Positions 19,042 through 27,681 of a DNA stretch of 64,000 nt are shown here, piece after piece. Under the pieces are notes generated by a model. It ran no database searches, was not told where the DNA came from, and saw only the letters and a list, made by a program, of their open reading frames with translations. Location of the stretch: contig JABFGB010000012.1 in NCBI GenBank assembly GCA_013112715.1, forward strand, positions 98,468 through 162,467. The letters run 5' to 3'. Both the position numbers and the translations under genes were made by a program. How positions within the stretch are numbered: the stretch's first letter is position 1; each line of letters begins with the position of its first letter. Origin of the DNA: Chloroflexota bacterium. Its GTDB lineage: Bacteria; Chloroflexota; Anaerolineae; Aggregatilineales; J027.

Positions 19042-19857
19042 ATGCAGGTTGATCTTTCTGGCAAGGTCGCCGTTGTCACCGGGGGTACGGGCGTACTTTG
19101 CTCACCGATGTGTGTGGCCCTTGCCGATGCAGGTGCGTCCGTTGTGGTACTCGCCCAAAATCAGACCAAAATTGATGCGCTGGTCGAGCAGATTCAGGCG
19201 AAGGGTGGCAAGGCCCTCGGCATGAGTGCCGATGTCTTGAAAAAAGACTCGCTGGAAGTCGCCGCCAAGACCATCCTAGACACCTATGGCAAATTGGATA
19301 TTTTGGTGAACGGGGCGGGGGGCAACAAACCCGGCGCGACAGCCGTCCCCGGTGAACGCAGCTTTTTTGATTTACCGGAAGATGCCCTGCGTTGGGTGTT
19401 TGATCTAAATTTCACCAGCACCCTCCTTGCCTCACAGGTGTTTGGGCGTTATATGGCAAAACAGCCGACAGGGGTCATGATCAATTTCTCCTCAATGGCA
19501 GTCTATCAAATTCTGACGCGCGTGGTGGCCTACAGCGCAGCAAAGGCGGCCCTCCAGAATTTTACCCAGTGGATGGCGGTTTATATGGCACGCGAACACA
19601 GCCCCGATATTCGGGTCAACGCGATTGCCCCCGGTTTCTTTTTGGGCGAGCAAAATCGCTTCCTGTTGATTGATGCCGAGACGGGCAATCTGACCCCACG
19701 TGGACAGCAGATTATTGACCATACGCCCATGCGCCGCTTTGGTGATCCGGAGGATTTGTTGGGCACGCTGTTGTGGTTGGTCAGCGACGCAGCCCGCTTT
19801 GTGACCGGGGTAGTGATTCCGGTAGATGGCGGTTGGAGCGCCTTTAGTGGCATATGA
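19042..19857 (+). CDS. uxuB: SDR-type D-fructuronate reductase (mannonate oxidoreductase)
   Basis: Expected to reduce D-fructuronate to D-mannonate, the substrate of UxuA next door. 271 aa SDR resembling the Bacillus-type mannonate oxidoreductase: TGGTGVLCSPMCVALADAGA cofactor segment, NGAGGNKP, SSMAVYQ, YSAAKAA, and C-terminal PVDGGWSAFSGI. It is not related to the long-chain E. coli UxuB. A TTG at 19036 is the alternative start; ATG 19042 gives the usual short N-terminus. 7 nt after the cupin gene. Confidence 0.85.
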   Translation: MQVDLSGKVAVVTGGTGVLCSPMCVALADAGASVVVLAQNQTKIDALVEQIQAKGGKALGMSADVLKKDSLEVAAKTILDTYGKLDILVNGAGGNKPGATAVPGERSFFDLPEDALRWVFDLNFTSTLLASQVFGRYMAKQPTGVMINFSSMAVYQILTRVVAYSAAKAALQNFTQWMAVYMAREHSPDIRVNAIAPGFFLGEQNRFLLIDAETGNLTPRGQQIIDHTPMRRFGDPEDLLGTLLWLVSDAARFVTGVVIPVDGGWSAFSGI

Positions 19858-19865
19858 GAAAACCC

Positions 19866-19956
19866 CACCCCCAACCCCTCCCCAAACCGTTAGGGAGGTG
19901 AGTAGATTTGATTTTAAGCCCTTCCCTATTGCGATGGGGAAGGGTTTGGGATGGGG
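19866..19956 (+). repeat. Two-hairpin repeat C, copy 1 (no B insert)
   Basis: A G/C-rich hairpin (CCCCTCCC with GGGAGG) followed by CCCTTCCC paired with GGGAAGGG. It matches the inverted copy at 50929-51013 over about 85 bp. In this copy CCCCACCCC and ACCCCTCCCC lie almost adjacent, where repeat B elements sit elsewhere, so it looks like an empty site. It lies between the reductase gene and uxuA. Confidence 0.75.
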
Positions 19957-20009
19957 ATAAGTTATCGAATTTAATAGTGTAATCAGATTTAACAAGAGAC
20001 GAATACCTT

Positions 20010-21053
20010 ATGAAAATGACCATGCGGTGGCTCGGCGATACCGATCCGGTGCGCTTGGACTACATCGCCCAAGTACCCTGTATCAAAGGCATTGTAAGTG
20101 CGTTGGATGGCATTCCGGTGGGGGAAGTCTGGCCCATTGAGCGTCTAAAGGCCCTCCAAGCCAAAGTTGAAGCAGTCGGCCTTAAACTAGAAGTGATTGA
20201 AAGTATCCCAATCTCCGAAGCGATCAAATTAGGCCTGCCGGAACGGGACGCGCATATCGAAAATTACTGCCAGAGCATCCGGCACATGGGGGAAGTGGGC
20301 ATCCCAACCTTATGTTACAACTTCATGCCGGGCTTCGATTGGATGCGCAGTAATCTGCATTACGTTCATCCCGATGGCTCGGCCAGTAGTGCCTATGTCA
20401 ATGCCGACATCGAGGCATTTGACATCAGTCAAGGCATTGAAAAGCGCGTCGCGTGGACAAATGCGTTCTCCGGCGAACAATTGCAGGCCCTCATTGACCG
20501 TTACCAACAGGTGTCCGAAGATCAGCTTTTTGAAAATTTTGCCTACTTCCTCCGATGTGTGGTGCCCGTCGCGGAGGCCAGTGGGGTCTATCTCGCCCTG
20601 CATCCCGACGATCCCCCTTGGCCCATCTGGGGTCTGCCGCGTATCGTGCGTGACCAACCGACCATCCAGCGCATTTTGGATGTCGTGGCAAGTCCCTATC
20701 ATGGCCTGACGTTCTGCACTGGCTCATTAGGGGCGACCCTCGACAATAATCTGCCTGCCATGATTCGCGCTTTCGCCGGACGTATCAACTTTTTCCATGC
20801 CCGCAATGTCAAAGTTACGGGGTATCATGATTTTTATGAAGTGGCCCACCCGTCCGAATGTGGCTCGGTCAATATGGAAGCGGTGATTCAGGCGCTGGTG
20901 GATATTGGCTTTACCGGCCCCATCCGGCCCGATCATGGTCGCATGATTTGGGGCGAAACGGGCATCATGGGTTATGGCCTCCATGACCGTTCGTTGGGCG
21001 CGATGTACCTCTATGGGTTGTATCAAGGAATGACTTATGACCGTCAATATTAA
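20010..21053 (+). CDS. uxuA: Mannonate dehydratase
   Basis: Dehydrates D-mannonate to KDG. 347 aa TIM-barrel enzyme of the UxuA family. Typical segments are MRWLGDTDPVRL, CYNFMPGFDW, LHPDDPP, NFFHARNVK and IRPDHGRMIWGE, which carry the metal and substrate residues. The first ATG at 20010 is followed by further in-frame ATGs at 20016 and 20022; the product begins at the conserved N-terminus either way. It overlaps kdgA by 17 bp. It closes the saturated route: galacturonate, tagaturonate, fructuronate, mannonate, KDG. Confidence 0.95.
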   Translation: MKMTMRWLGDTDPVRLDYIAQVPCIKGIVSALDGIPVGEVWPIERLKALQAKVEAVGLKLEVIESIPISEAIKLGLPERDAHIENYCQSIRHMGEVGIPTLCYNFMPGFDWMRSNLHYVHPDGSASSAYVNADIEAFDISQGIEKRVAWTNAFSGEQLQALIDRYQQVSEDQLFENFAYFLRCVVPVAEASGVYLALHPDDPPWPIWGLPRIVRDQPTIQRILDVVASPYHGLTFCTGSLGATLDNNLPAMIRAFAGRINFFHARNVKVTGYHDFYEVAHPSECGSVNMEAVIQALVDIGFTGPIRPDHGRMIWGETGIMGYGLHDRSLGAMYLYGLYQGMTYDRQY

Positions 21054-21684
21054 AGATGGGGTGCTGAAAAATCGTCTCGTTGCCGTCATCCGTCTGGATG
21101 ATCTCGCTCATTTTCAGCCCCTTGCCGAGACCTTGTTGGAAGGGGGGGTAAAAATTTTGGAGTTCACCCTCACCAATCTGGATTCGCTCAAAGCCGTCGC
21201 AGCCTTACGCCAATCCATGCCGATTTTTGACACAGGCGAGGCCATTATCGGCATCGGGTCGGTGCGGTCACTAGATCATACCCGCCAAGCGATGGATGCC
21301 GGGGCGCAGTTTCTCGTGTCGCCGATTATGCAGTTGGAGATGGTAGCTGAATGTCAAAGACGCAACATTACCAGCGTGTGCGGTGCGTTTTCCCCTACCG
21401 AAATTGCCACTGCTGCGGCTGCCGGGGCCGATTTTGTCAAAGTGTTTCCCGCCGATACGTTGGGGCCAGCCTATTTTAAGGGCGTGTTGGCCGCCATGCC
21501 GGAACTTCGCCTTATCCCAACGGGTGGTGTGACGCTAGAAAATCTGACCCAGTATCTCAAGGCGGGCTGTGTGGCTGTCGGCGTTGGTGGCGCGTTGATT
21601 AACCCCAAGATGATCGCCCTGCGCGATTGGGACAGCCTCCGCCAGTTGGCCCTCCAATACCGGGAACAGGCGAACAAGCCATAA
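21037..21684 (+). CDS. kdgA: KDPG aldolase
   Basis: Splits 2-keto-3-deoxy-6-phosphogluconate to pyruvate and glyceraldehyde-3-phosphate, the last step of both routes. 215 aa class I aldolase. The Schiff-base lysine is K135 in DFVKVFPAD, with the catalytic glutamate at E43 (LEFTLTN) and PTGGV phosphate-binding loop. AAGGA lies 7 nt before the ATG, inside the end of uxuA. GIGSV replaces the more usual GAGTV. Last gene of the long operon; a truncated repeat A copy begins 33 bp later. Confidence 0.93.
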   Translation: MTVNIKDGVLKNRLVAVIRLDDLAHFQPLAETLLEGGVKILEFTLTNLDSLKAVAALRQSMPIFDTGEAIIGIGSVRSLDHTRQAMDAGAQFLVSPIMQLEMVAECQRRNITSVCGAFSPTEIATAAAAGADFVKVFPADTLGPAYFKGVLAAMPELRLIPTGGVTLENLTQYLKAGCVAVGVGGALINPKMIALRDWDSLRQLALQYREQANKP

Positions 21685-21716
21685 CAAACTTACAGCAGTT
21701 CTTATGGCATTTTTCA

Positions 21717-21733
21717 CTAGATTCAGCACGGTG
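21717..21733 (+). repeat. Dispersed repeat A, copy 2 (truncated)
   Basis: CTAGATTCAGCACGGTG without the right hairpin arm. The upstream ACAGCAGTTCTTATG resembles the AGCGGTTCTCATG left flank of copies 3 and 6. Confidence 0.65.
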
Positions 21734-21799
21734 AATTACCCAAATCTGGTATAACATAAGAATCACTTCCATAGTTCAATTTATGCGCTATAATTATCT

Positions 21800-22765
21800 A
21801 TGATAATGCTAGTTATGGAAGATGATATTTTTAATCTTATGTTACATCCACAACCCATCAACCCCCTCGATCAAAATCCTGCCGCGATCTTTATCGCCAG
21901 CAAACCCTCCGAACATAGCCGCCGCACCATGCACCGCGCTCTCGATACAATAGCAAAAATGATCGCCCCCGACCTCGACGCCCTGCAATTTCAGTGGGAA
22001 TATTTGCGTTATGCCCACACCGCCATGATTCGTACCCGCTTGCTCGAACTCGACTATAAACCCGCCACCGTGAATGTTATGCTGGCAGCACTGCGAGGCG
22101 TTTTAAAGGAATGCTGGAAGTTGGGGTTGATGTCCGCCGAGGATTATCACCGCGCCGCTGATGTCCCCAATGTCAAAAACACCACCCTCCCCGCCGGACG
22201 TGAATTGACCGCCGGAGAAATTGTCGAACTCTTCCGGGCCTGTAATCTCGACACCACCCCACTCGGTATCCGTGACGCCGCCCTCATTGCGATTTTACGG
22301 ACAACGGGGTTACGCCGTGCCGAGGTGGTACGATTACAAATCAGGGATTATGCCACCTCCACCCGTCGGCTCGTCATTCATGGCAAAGGGCGCAAAGAAC
22401 GGGCCGTCTATGTTCCCGAATCGGCTCGCTTCTATCTGACCCGCTGGTTGGAAATACGCGGGGACACTGACGGGCCATTGTTGACCGTCATCCGCAAAGG
22501 CGGGCATGTGACACTGAACCCCCTCACCCCACAGAGCATCTATGACATCCTTGCCAAGCGTGCCCACCAAGCCGGGCTGCGCGATTTCAGCCCACACGAT
22601 TTTCGCCGTACCTTTGCCGGGGATATGTTGGATCGTGGTGCGGATATTGTCACAGTCGCTGGGATTTTAGGTCATGCCGATGTCAACACCACTCGCCGCT
22701 ATGATCGCCGTCCCGAAGACGCCAAACGCAAAGCCGCCGATTTAATCTCCCTGCCCATGCCCTAG
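21800..22765 (+). CDS. Tyrosine recombinase / phage-type integrase
   Basis: 321 aa site-specific recombinase. The catalytic set is intact: Arg in TTGLRRAEVV, HxxR in SPHDFRRTF, His in GILGHADVNTT and the nucleophile Tyr in RRYDRR near residue 303. The N-terminal part is a SAM-like core-binding domain. No clear Shine-Dalgarno, and ATGs at 21800, 21806 and 21815 are all possible starts. No phage or plasmid genes lie around it. It may be a chromosome-borne orphan integrase or the remnant of an element; Xer function is not excluded, though Xer proteins are usually about 300 aa. Confidence 0.88.
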   Translation: MIMLVMEDDIFNLMLHPQPINPLDQNPAAIFIASKPSEHSRRTMHRALDTIAKMIAPDLDALQFQWEYLRYAHTAMIRTRLLELDYKPATVNVMLAALRGVLKECWKLGLMSAEDYHRAADVPNVKNTTLPAGRELTAGEIVELFRACNLDTTPLGIRDAALIAILRTTGLRRAEVVRLQIRDYATSTRRLVIHGKGRKERAVYVPESARFYLTRWLEIRGDTDGPLLTVIRKGGHVTLNPLTPQSIYDILAKRAHQAGLRDFSPHDFRRTFAGDMLDRGADIVTVAGILGHADVNTTRRYDRRPEDAKRKAADLISLPMP

Positions 22766-22782
22766 CGAGACGAATGTTTATC

Positions 22783-23409
22783 TTATTGCAACAACAGGGT
22801 GAGCAGCGTCCGTAGTTCAGTTTCAAAATCAATCTTTGGCAGGCTCGGTTCAGTATCGTAGATTTCTTTGGCAATCGGTGAGGGGTGTGCAAACCCTTCC
22901 AACCCCGCCACGACGATAAACAACCGCAAGAGCAGTTGTGCCCCTCCAGTTGATCGTAAGTGAAACACCTCATCAATCCGATCACCGAGACGACGCAGGT
23001 TGTCATACACCCACAATTTGTTGACACGCAGTTGTTCCGGCGGGATATTGTATTCAAAAATGATAGGCGAGAGAGCCACGAGTCGGGTAAACAGCGGTCT
23101 GGATACAAGTGAATGGACAAGCAGTTCTATAAGGCGCGATTGTGCTGGCTCATGGGTCGGCTCAATAGTCACAAGTGCCTGCTCAATTTCATCTCCCCAC
23201 AGACCCCCCTGCCGCTCAAACACCTTCAAGAAAACGTCTTCCTTTGTCTTGAAATAAAGATACACCGTTCCCTTTGCCAATCCAGCAGCACGGGCCACCT
23301 GATCCATATTGATCGCATGGTAGCCTTTCTCAATAAGGAGGCTTTCGGCGGCGGCAATAATCTGGTCTTCACGTTCTTGTTTAGCTTCGTCACTATAGGC
23401 GCGTTTCAT
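22783..23409 (-). CDS. TetR-family transcriptional regulator
   Basis: Probable repressor of itself and of the divergent SDR gene. I use ATG 23409 (MKRAYSDEAKQERE); the frame continues to 23460 but that part lies in an operator. 208 aa. The HTH is at about residues 30-50 (INMDQVARAAGLAKGTVYLYF). The C-terminal ligand domain has no recognisable specificity. Three TGAC-N5-GTCA sites lie in the gap. Confidence 0.9.
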   Translation of the reverse strand: MKRAYSDEAKQEREDQIIAAAESLLIEKGYHAINMDQVARAAGLAKGTVYLYFKTKEDVFLKVFERQGGLWGDEIEQALVTIEPTHEPAQSRLIELLVHSLVSRPLFTRLVALSPIIFEYNIPPEQLRVNKLWVYDNLRRLGDRIDEVFHLRSTGGAQLLLRLFIVVAGLEGFAHPSPIAKEIYDTEPSLPKIDFETELRTLLTLLLQ

Positions 23410-23430
23410 GATGATGTTCCGTTTCGTTGC

Positions 23431-23502
23431 TGACCGATAGTCACTTGACATACTGACCATCAGTCATTTATAATCCAAGTATAACAAATGACCATTGGTC
23501 AT
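23431..23502. promoter_or_regulatory. Three TetR-type operators in the tetR/SDR gap
   Basis: Palindromes of the form TGAC-N5-GTCA at 23431-23443 (TGACCGATAGTCA), 23454-23466 (TGACCATCAGTCA) and 23489-23501, the last within the longer ATGACCA-T-TGGTCAT at 23488-23502. Spacings are 23 and 35 bp. They sit between the divergent genes, as expected for the TetR protein. Confidence 0.8.
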
Positions 23503-23536
23503 TAAAGGCTTGACGTCAAAATGGGAGAAACCAAAA

Positions 23537-24466
23537 ATGGTCGAACATTGGACACTGGATAACATGCCCGATCAAACTGGCAAAGTCGTCATCGTAACGG
23601 GTGCTACACACGGTTTGGGTTATGAAGTGGCAAAAGGCTTTGCGACCAAAAATGCCACCCTGATTCTGGCGGTTCGTAACAGGACGCTTGGGCAAGAACG
23701 GGTAGCCGAGTTTTGTCAGATCAATCCCAACGGCAAATTTGAGGTCATGTCCCTCCAATTGGATGATTTGGCGAGTGTCCACCAATTTGCCGAGGAGTTT
23801 AAAGGCAAGTATCAGCGGCTGGATGTCTTGGTCAATAACGCCGGAATCATGGCCGTGCCGTTTGGCAAAACCAAAGATGGCTTTGAGATGCACATCGGCG
23901 TCAATTATCTTGGGCATTTCGCCCTCACCGGACTCCTGCTGCCCATCATCAAACAGACCCCCGGTGCGCGAGTGATTGCTGTTGCCAGTGAAGCGGAAAA
24001 ATACGGCAATATTGAATCACTGTTGGCAGATTTTGGCTACGAAAAACGTTACGAACGTTGGATGGCCTACGGTCACAGCAAACTCGCCCAATTGATGTTC
24101 GCGTATGAACTCAATCGGCGTTTTCAGCAGCAGGGTTATCAAGCGCAGGCGATGGGTGCCCACCCCGGCTTTGCCCGCACCAATTTGCGTCTCAGCGTTA
24201 TGCCAACCGAACGCAACCTCTTTCACCGCTACCTGAATGCGTTTTTTGAACTCATCTCACAGCGTCAAGAGCTTGGTGCGCTGCCTCTCTTGTTTGCTGC
24301 CGCCGCCCCCGAAGCGCAGGGTGGCGAGTATTACGGGGTCAGCCGTCTTCAGATGTGGGGCTACCCAGCCAAAAATCACTCGTCCCGTCGCTCACATGAC
24401 GAACAGCTTGCCAAGCGGCTGTGGGAAAAATCCGAAGCAGTGACGGGGGTGCATTACGAATTCTAA
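23537..24466 (+). CDS. SDR oxidoreductase (retinol dehydrogenase-like)
   Basis: 309 aa short-chain dehydrogenase. Start at ATG 23537, 9 nt after GGGAG. Cofactor motif TGATHGLG, NNAGIM, a serine in VASEAEKYG and YGHSK as the catalytic Tyr-Lys; C-terminal extension typical of the retinol dehydrogenase/protochlorophyllide reductase-like group. Substrate unknown. Divergent TetR with three operators suggests induction by a small, perhaps toxic, molecule such as an aldehyde or ketone (inference). The stop codon directly abuts the left flank of a repeat A copy. Confidence 0.85.
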   Translation: MVEHWTLDNMPDQTGKVVIVTGATHGLGYEVAKGFATKNATLILAVRNRTLGQERVAEFCQINPNGKFEVMSLQLDDLASVHQFAEEFKGKYQRLDVLVNNAGIMAVPFGKTKDGFEMHIGVNYLGHFALTGLLLPIIKQTPGARVIAVASEAEKYGNIESLLADFGYEKRYERWMAYGHSKLAQLMFAYELNRRFQQQGYQAQAMGAHPGFARTNLRLSVMPTERNLFHRYLNAFFELISQRQELGALPLLFAAAAPEAQGGEYYGVSRLQMWGYPAKNHSSRRSHDEQLAKRLWEKSEAVTGVHYEF

Positions 24467-24500
24467 AGCGGTTCTCATGTTGACCCACCCGCTTTTTACC

Positions 24501-24520
24501 CTAAATTCAGCACGGCGGCT
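24501..24520 (+). repeat. Dispersed repeat A, copy 3 (right arm lost)
   Basis: CTAAATTCAGCACGGCGGCT, with the left flank AGCGGTTCTCATG at about 24469. It begins right after the SDR stop codon. Confidence 0.7.
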
Positions 24521-24675
24521 TGATAGGTCAATCCACCGTACCGATGTTTCCAGCGGTAATGATCCTGTGACGATCTCGTGATGGTGACTCTTTATACTGC
24601 ATGTATATGGGTCTTGGATCAACGTCCAAGAACTCGAGCTATAGTGAATGACGCAGATATACAAGAGGAAAACCG

Positions 24676-25491
24676 ATGAGTATCAATACCGTTGACATGG
24701 ACGCCCTCAAAACACGCCACAAGGCGATGTGGATGTCTGGCGATTACGCCAAGTTTGCCACCTACCTTTTTGAGGGAGCGATGGATTTTCTCCACCTTTG
24801 CCATATCCCCGCTGGTGCAAAAGTGTTGGATGTTGGCTGTGGAGCAGGCCAAACCGCGATACCGCTGGCTCGTAAAGGGATTCACGTTACAGGCATAGAC
24901 ATCGCCAGCAACCTCATTGCCGAAGCACGCAAACGTGCAATAGCTGAGAATCTGCCCATCCAATTTGATGAAGGCGATGCCGAACAACTGCCCTATGAAG
25001 ACGCCTCATTTGATATTGTGTTTAGTTTGATCGGCGCGATGTTTGCCCCCCAACCACAAAAGGTGGCTGCCGAATTCGCACGAGTCTGTCGTCCCAACGG
25101 GCGTATCATCATGGGGAATTGGACACCCAGCGGCTTTGTGGGTCAAATGTTCAAAACTATGTCCGCCCATGTCCCGCCGCCCACAGGCATCCCCTCGCCG
25201 ACCTTGTGGGGCGATGAGGAAACTGTCGCTGGACGCCTAAGCCCCTATGTCACGGATCTGCACATGACCCGCCGTTTCTATCATTTCAAATACCCCTTTA
25301 GTGTAGCAGAGGTAGTCGAATTCTTCCGTGAGTTCTACGGGCCTACTAACCGCGCCTTTAGCACGCTTGATGCCCATAAGCAGGCTGCATTACGCGCTGA
25401 CTTGGAGCAGCTTTGGTCACAGCACAATCTAGCAAAAGATGGCACGGTGCTGCTCAAAGCTGAGTATCTGGAAGTGCAAGCCATCCTCTGA
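24676..25491 (+). CDS. Class I SAM-dependent methyltransferase
   Basis: 271 aa methyltransferase. Motif [17 protein letters not shown] (residues about 53-68), acidic GIDIASNLI loop, [16 protein letters not shown] motif and LIMGNWTP-like post-motif. AAGAGGAAAACCG precedes the ATG. The small-molecule acceptor is unknown; resemblance is to the UbiE/Methyltransf_11 type. It stands alone between two repeat A copies. Confidence 0.85.
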   Translation: MSINTVDMDALKTRHKAMWMSGDYAKFATYLFEGAMDFLHLCHIPAGAKVLDVGCGAGQTAIPLARKGIHVTGIDIASNLIAEARKRAIAENLPIQFDEGDAEQLPYEDASFDIVFSLIGAMFAPQPQKVAAEFARVCRPNGRIIMGNWTPSGFVGQMFKTMSAHVPPPTGIPSPTLWGDEETVAGRLSPYVTDLHMTRRFYHFKYPFSVAEVVEFFREFYGPTNRAFSTLDAHKQAALRADLEQLWSQHNLAKDGTVLLKAEYLEVQAIL

Positions 25492-25685
25492 TCCTCAATC
25501 AGAAATCAAAGTGATCGCTATAAACAGTGTCAGTCTTAGCCTACCCCCTACGAAGGGCGGGTTCATCGGCAGGTTTTAGCTCTGCCCAGCAACTGAGCAG
25601 TTTAAGCCTCATTTATGGGGCTTCTTTTCCAGAAATAGCCAGATGGTTTGACCGTCTGGCTTGGTTGAGCTGTATTTGTTTCTGG

Positions 25686-25716
25686 CTAAATTCAGCACGG
25701 TAGCTTTAGCCCCGTG
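25686..25716 (+). repeat. Dispersed repeat A, copy 4
   Basis: CTAAATTCAGCACGG followed by an inner stem AGC/GCT-like segment and CCCCGTG. Near-complete core. Confidence 0.75.
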
Positions 25717-25738
25717 TTCTAATAGCTTGGAAACCGAA

Positions 25739-26248
25739 CTATTGGGGTATCGCTTCATCGTGTTTGGCCTTGACCTTGACTTTGCCCTTTGATTGTTTCT
25801 CGCGCTGGCCGACGAGTACCTTGACGCCTTCGGTGATAAAACTGATGCAGATACCGAGCACGCCCAACCACAACGCAATATGCACCACTGTATCCAGCGT
25901 GTCATCTTCAAAACGGAACGGGAAAATCGAGATCAAGGCCAGCATAGACACCAGCGAAAAGGCGTTGGTGAAAATTTGCATCAAATGGCGCAAGCGATAG
26001 GGGTCGAGGCCGAGAAGCAAGCAATTTGCCAAAACCGTCGCCGCGCAGGATAGGTAAAAATAGGGCAGCCAATCTTCAAACTTGGCGTTGCGAATAAAAC
26101 TCAGGTCCCAATCCGGCACCATACCCACCACCACCACCCCAATCATCGTCACGACAATGGTGACAAAATACCCAATTTTCCGGCCTACGATATCCATAAT
26201 GGAATCCCGTTGGGGTTTAACGACTTTCAGATTATCATCTTGAATCAT
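25739..26248 (-). CDS. Conserved hypothetical membrane protein
   Basis: About 169 aa from ATG 26248 (the frame reaches 26326). Four hydrophobic segments: FVTIVVTMIGVVVVGMV, LPYFYLSCAATVLANCLLLG, FSLVSMLALISIF and IALWLGVLGICISFI. A short Lys-rich cytoplasmic tail ends it (REKQSKGKVKVKAK). No family recognised. The stop lies 23 bp from repeat A copy 4. Confidence 0.65.
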   Translation of the reverse strand: MIQDDNLKVVKPQRDSIMDIVGRKIGYFVTIVVTMIGVVVVGMVPDWDLSFIRNAKFEDWLPYFYLSCAATVLANCLLLGLDPYRLRHLMQIFTNAFSLVSMLALISIFPFRFEDDTLDTVVHIALWLGVLGICISFITEGVKVLVGQREKQSKGKVKVKAKHDEAIPQ

Positions 26249-26498
26249 GCCTACATCACCTTCCCATACTCGAATAATTTGCGATTCTACCCTACCTCGG
26301 CGATTCTGAATCGTGCAAAAATGCACAATCTTTTGTCATACTCGCTCCTATACGAAAAAATCCCCCTGTAAGTTTTTTGTCAGATAAGGTTAGGTTTTTG
26401 TTAGTGATTCGCTTGTAGGTCGTAGCAGCGGCGTCATGCCCACTAAGTTTGAAGGCGGTACACTGGTTATAAATTGATTTAGAGAAATGGGTGTAACC

Positions 26499-27626
26499 AT
26501 GTCGTCCAAAAAAATCTACGCCCTAGCACTGATAATTTTGACCAGCCTCCTAAGCGGCTGTATGTTTGATGATGGCGCCAAACCGTCGGCGGCGGCTCCC
26601 ACACTCCCGGAAGAAAATATTATCAAGACCAAGTCCGCCCAAAATAACCAAGACCAGATGCAATTGGCGGCCAACAGCATTGGTGGGCCGATCAACAACC
26701 CCCAATCCCAAACCGTTTGCACCTATCCGACGGGGTGGCAGCCCTATCAACTGCAAATCAACGAGACCCCCTACAGCATCGCCGCGCGTGGCGAATATAC
26801 TGCCGATCAAATTCTAGCCGCGAATTGTCTGGCTGCTGGCACGGTCTTGAGCATCGGCCATATCTTATATGTGCCACCCTCCGTCTCTAGCAGCGCCCCT
26901 GAAACCCTACTGCCCCTCGGCATTAGTGCCATCGTCGTAGACCCGCCCAGCATTATCGCAGGCGGCAAGGTCAATTTGACATGGCAGGGACAAGGGCCAG
27001 TCGTCTCGGTGCGCGTCGGTTGGGTCTATAACGGCCAATTTATCGAAGAAACCCGCAATCTGCCCAAGATCGGCACATGGCAGTTTACCGTTCCCGACGA
27101 TGGACGACAGGAAATGACCCTCATGGTGCGTGTGGGCGACGGCGTCCAAGAGGTCGCGGCCCAAACGGTAGTCAAAGTGGCTTGTGGTCAAAGTTGGTTT
27201 TTCGCTCCCACCCCACCCGGCTGCCCCACCCCATCATTGGTGACAACCTTTCAGGAACAGACCTTTGAACGTGGACGGATTGTCTACCTTCCAACATTGG
27301 GTGTGAATTACCTCCTGATTGACGGCCAACCCGCCATCAAAATCGGTGACAGCTATCTGCCGGGGATGCCCCTCAAAGATGTTGGGTTAGATGCCGCCGT
27401 CCCACCGGGGATGCACCAACCCAGCGGCTCATTTTATTATGCGTGGCGCGTCAATGAAGAGGTGCGCAATGCCCTCGGTTGGGCCACCTCCGATGTCGTG
27501 CAGTATACCGGGGTCTTGCAGCGGGCCATTGATACTGGCGGCGAACGGGTCTATTTCACCGCAGGTTCTGGCGGCATCTATCGCACAGGCGGCGGTCAGG
27601 CATGGAGTCTGATGTTTTTGCAGTAG
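26499..27626 (+). CDS. Lipoprotein with LysM-like domain
   Basis: About 375 aa exported lipoprotein. Signal with lipobox LLSGC (Cys near residue 21 from ATG 26499; the ATG at 26487 is the alternative). A LysM-like unit lies at about residues 75-125 (PYSIAARGEYTADQILAANC...GTVLSIGHILYVPP), then a beta-rich region with an Ig-like VDPPSIIAGGKVNLTW segment, and a C-terminal part of unknown fold. It probably binds cell-wall glycan at the surface; no enzyme motif seen. Confidence 0.7.
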   Translation: MSSKKIYALALIILTSLLSGCMFDDGAKPSAAAPTLPEENIIKTKSAQNNQDQMQLAANSIGGPINNPQSQTVCTYPTGWQPYQLQINETPYSIAARGEYTADQILAANCLAAGTVLSIGHILYVPPSVSSSAPETLLPLGISAIVVDPPSIIAGGKVNLTWQGQGPVVSVRVGWVYNGQFIEETRNLPKIGTWQFTVPDDGRQEMTLMVRVGDGVQEVAAQTVVKVACGQSWFFAPTPPGCPTPSLVTTFQEQTFERGRIVYLPTLGVNYLLIDGQPAIKIGDSYLPGMPLKDVGLDAAVPPGMHQPSGSFYYAWRVNEEVRNALGWATSDVVQYTGVLQRAIDTGGERVYFTAGSGGIYRTGGGQAWSLMFLQ

Positions 27627-27681
27627 GTGGACGATATAATTTTGACCTTGCTTATTCTTGTTCATCGGTTAAGCAGGGTCA

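Noticed and set aside
21800..22765. Prophage around the tyrosine recombinase
   Set aside because: No capsid, portal, terminase or repressor genes lie within reach on either side.
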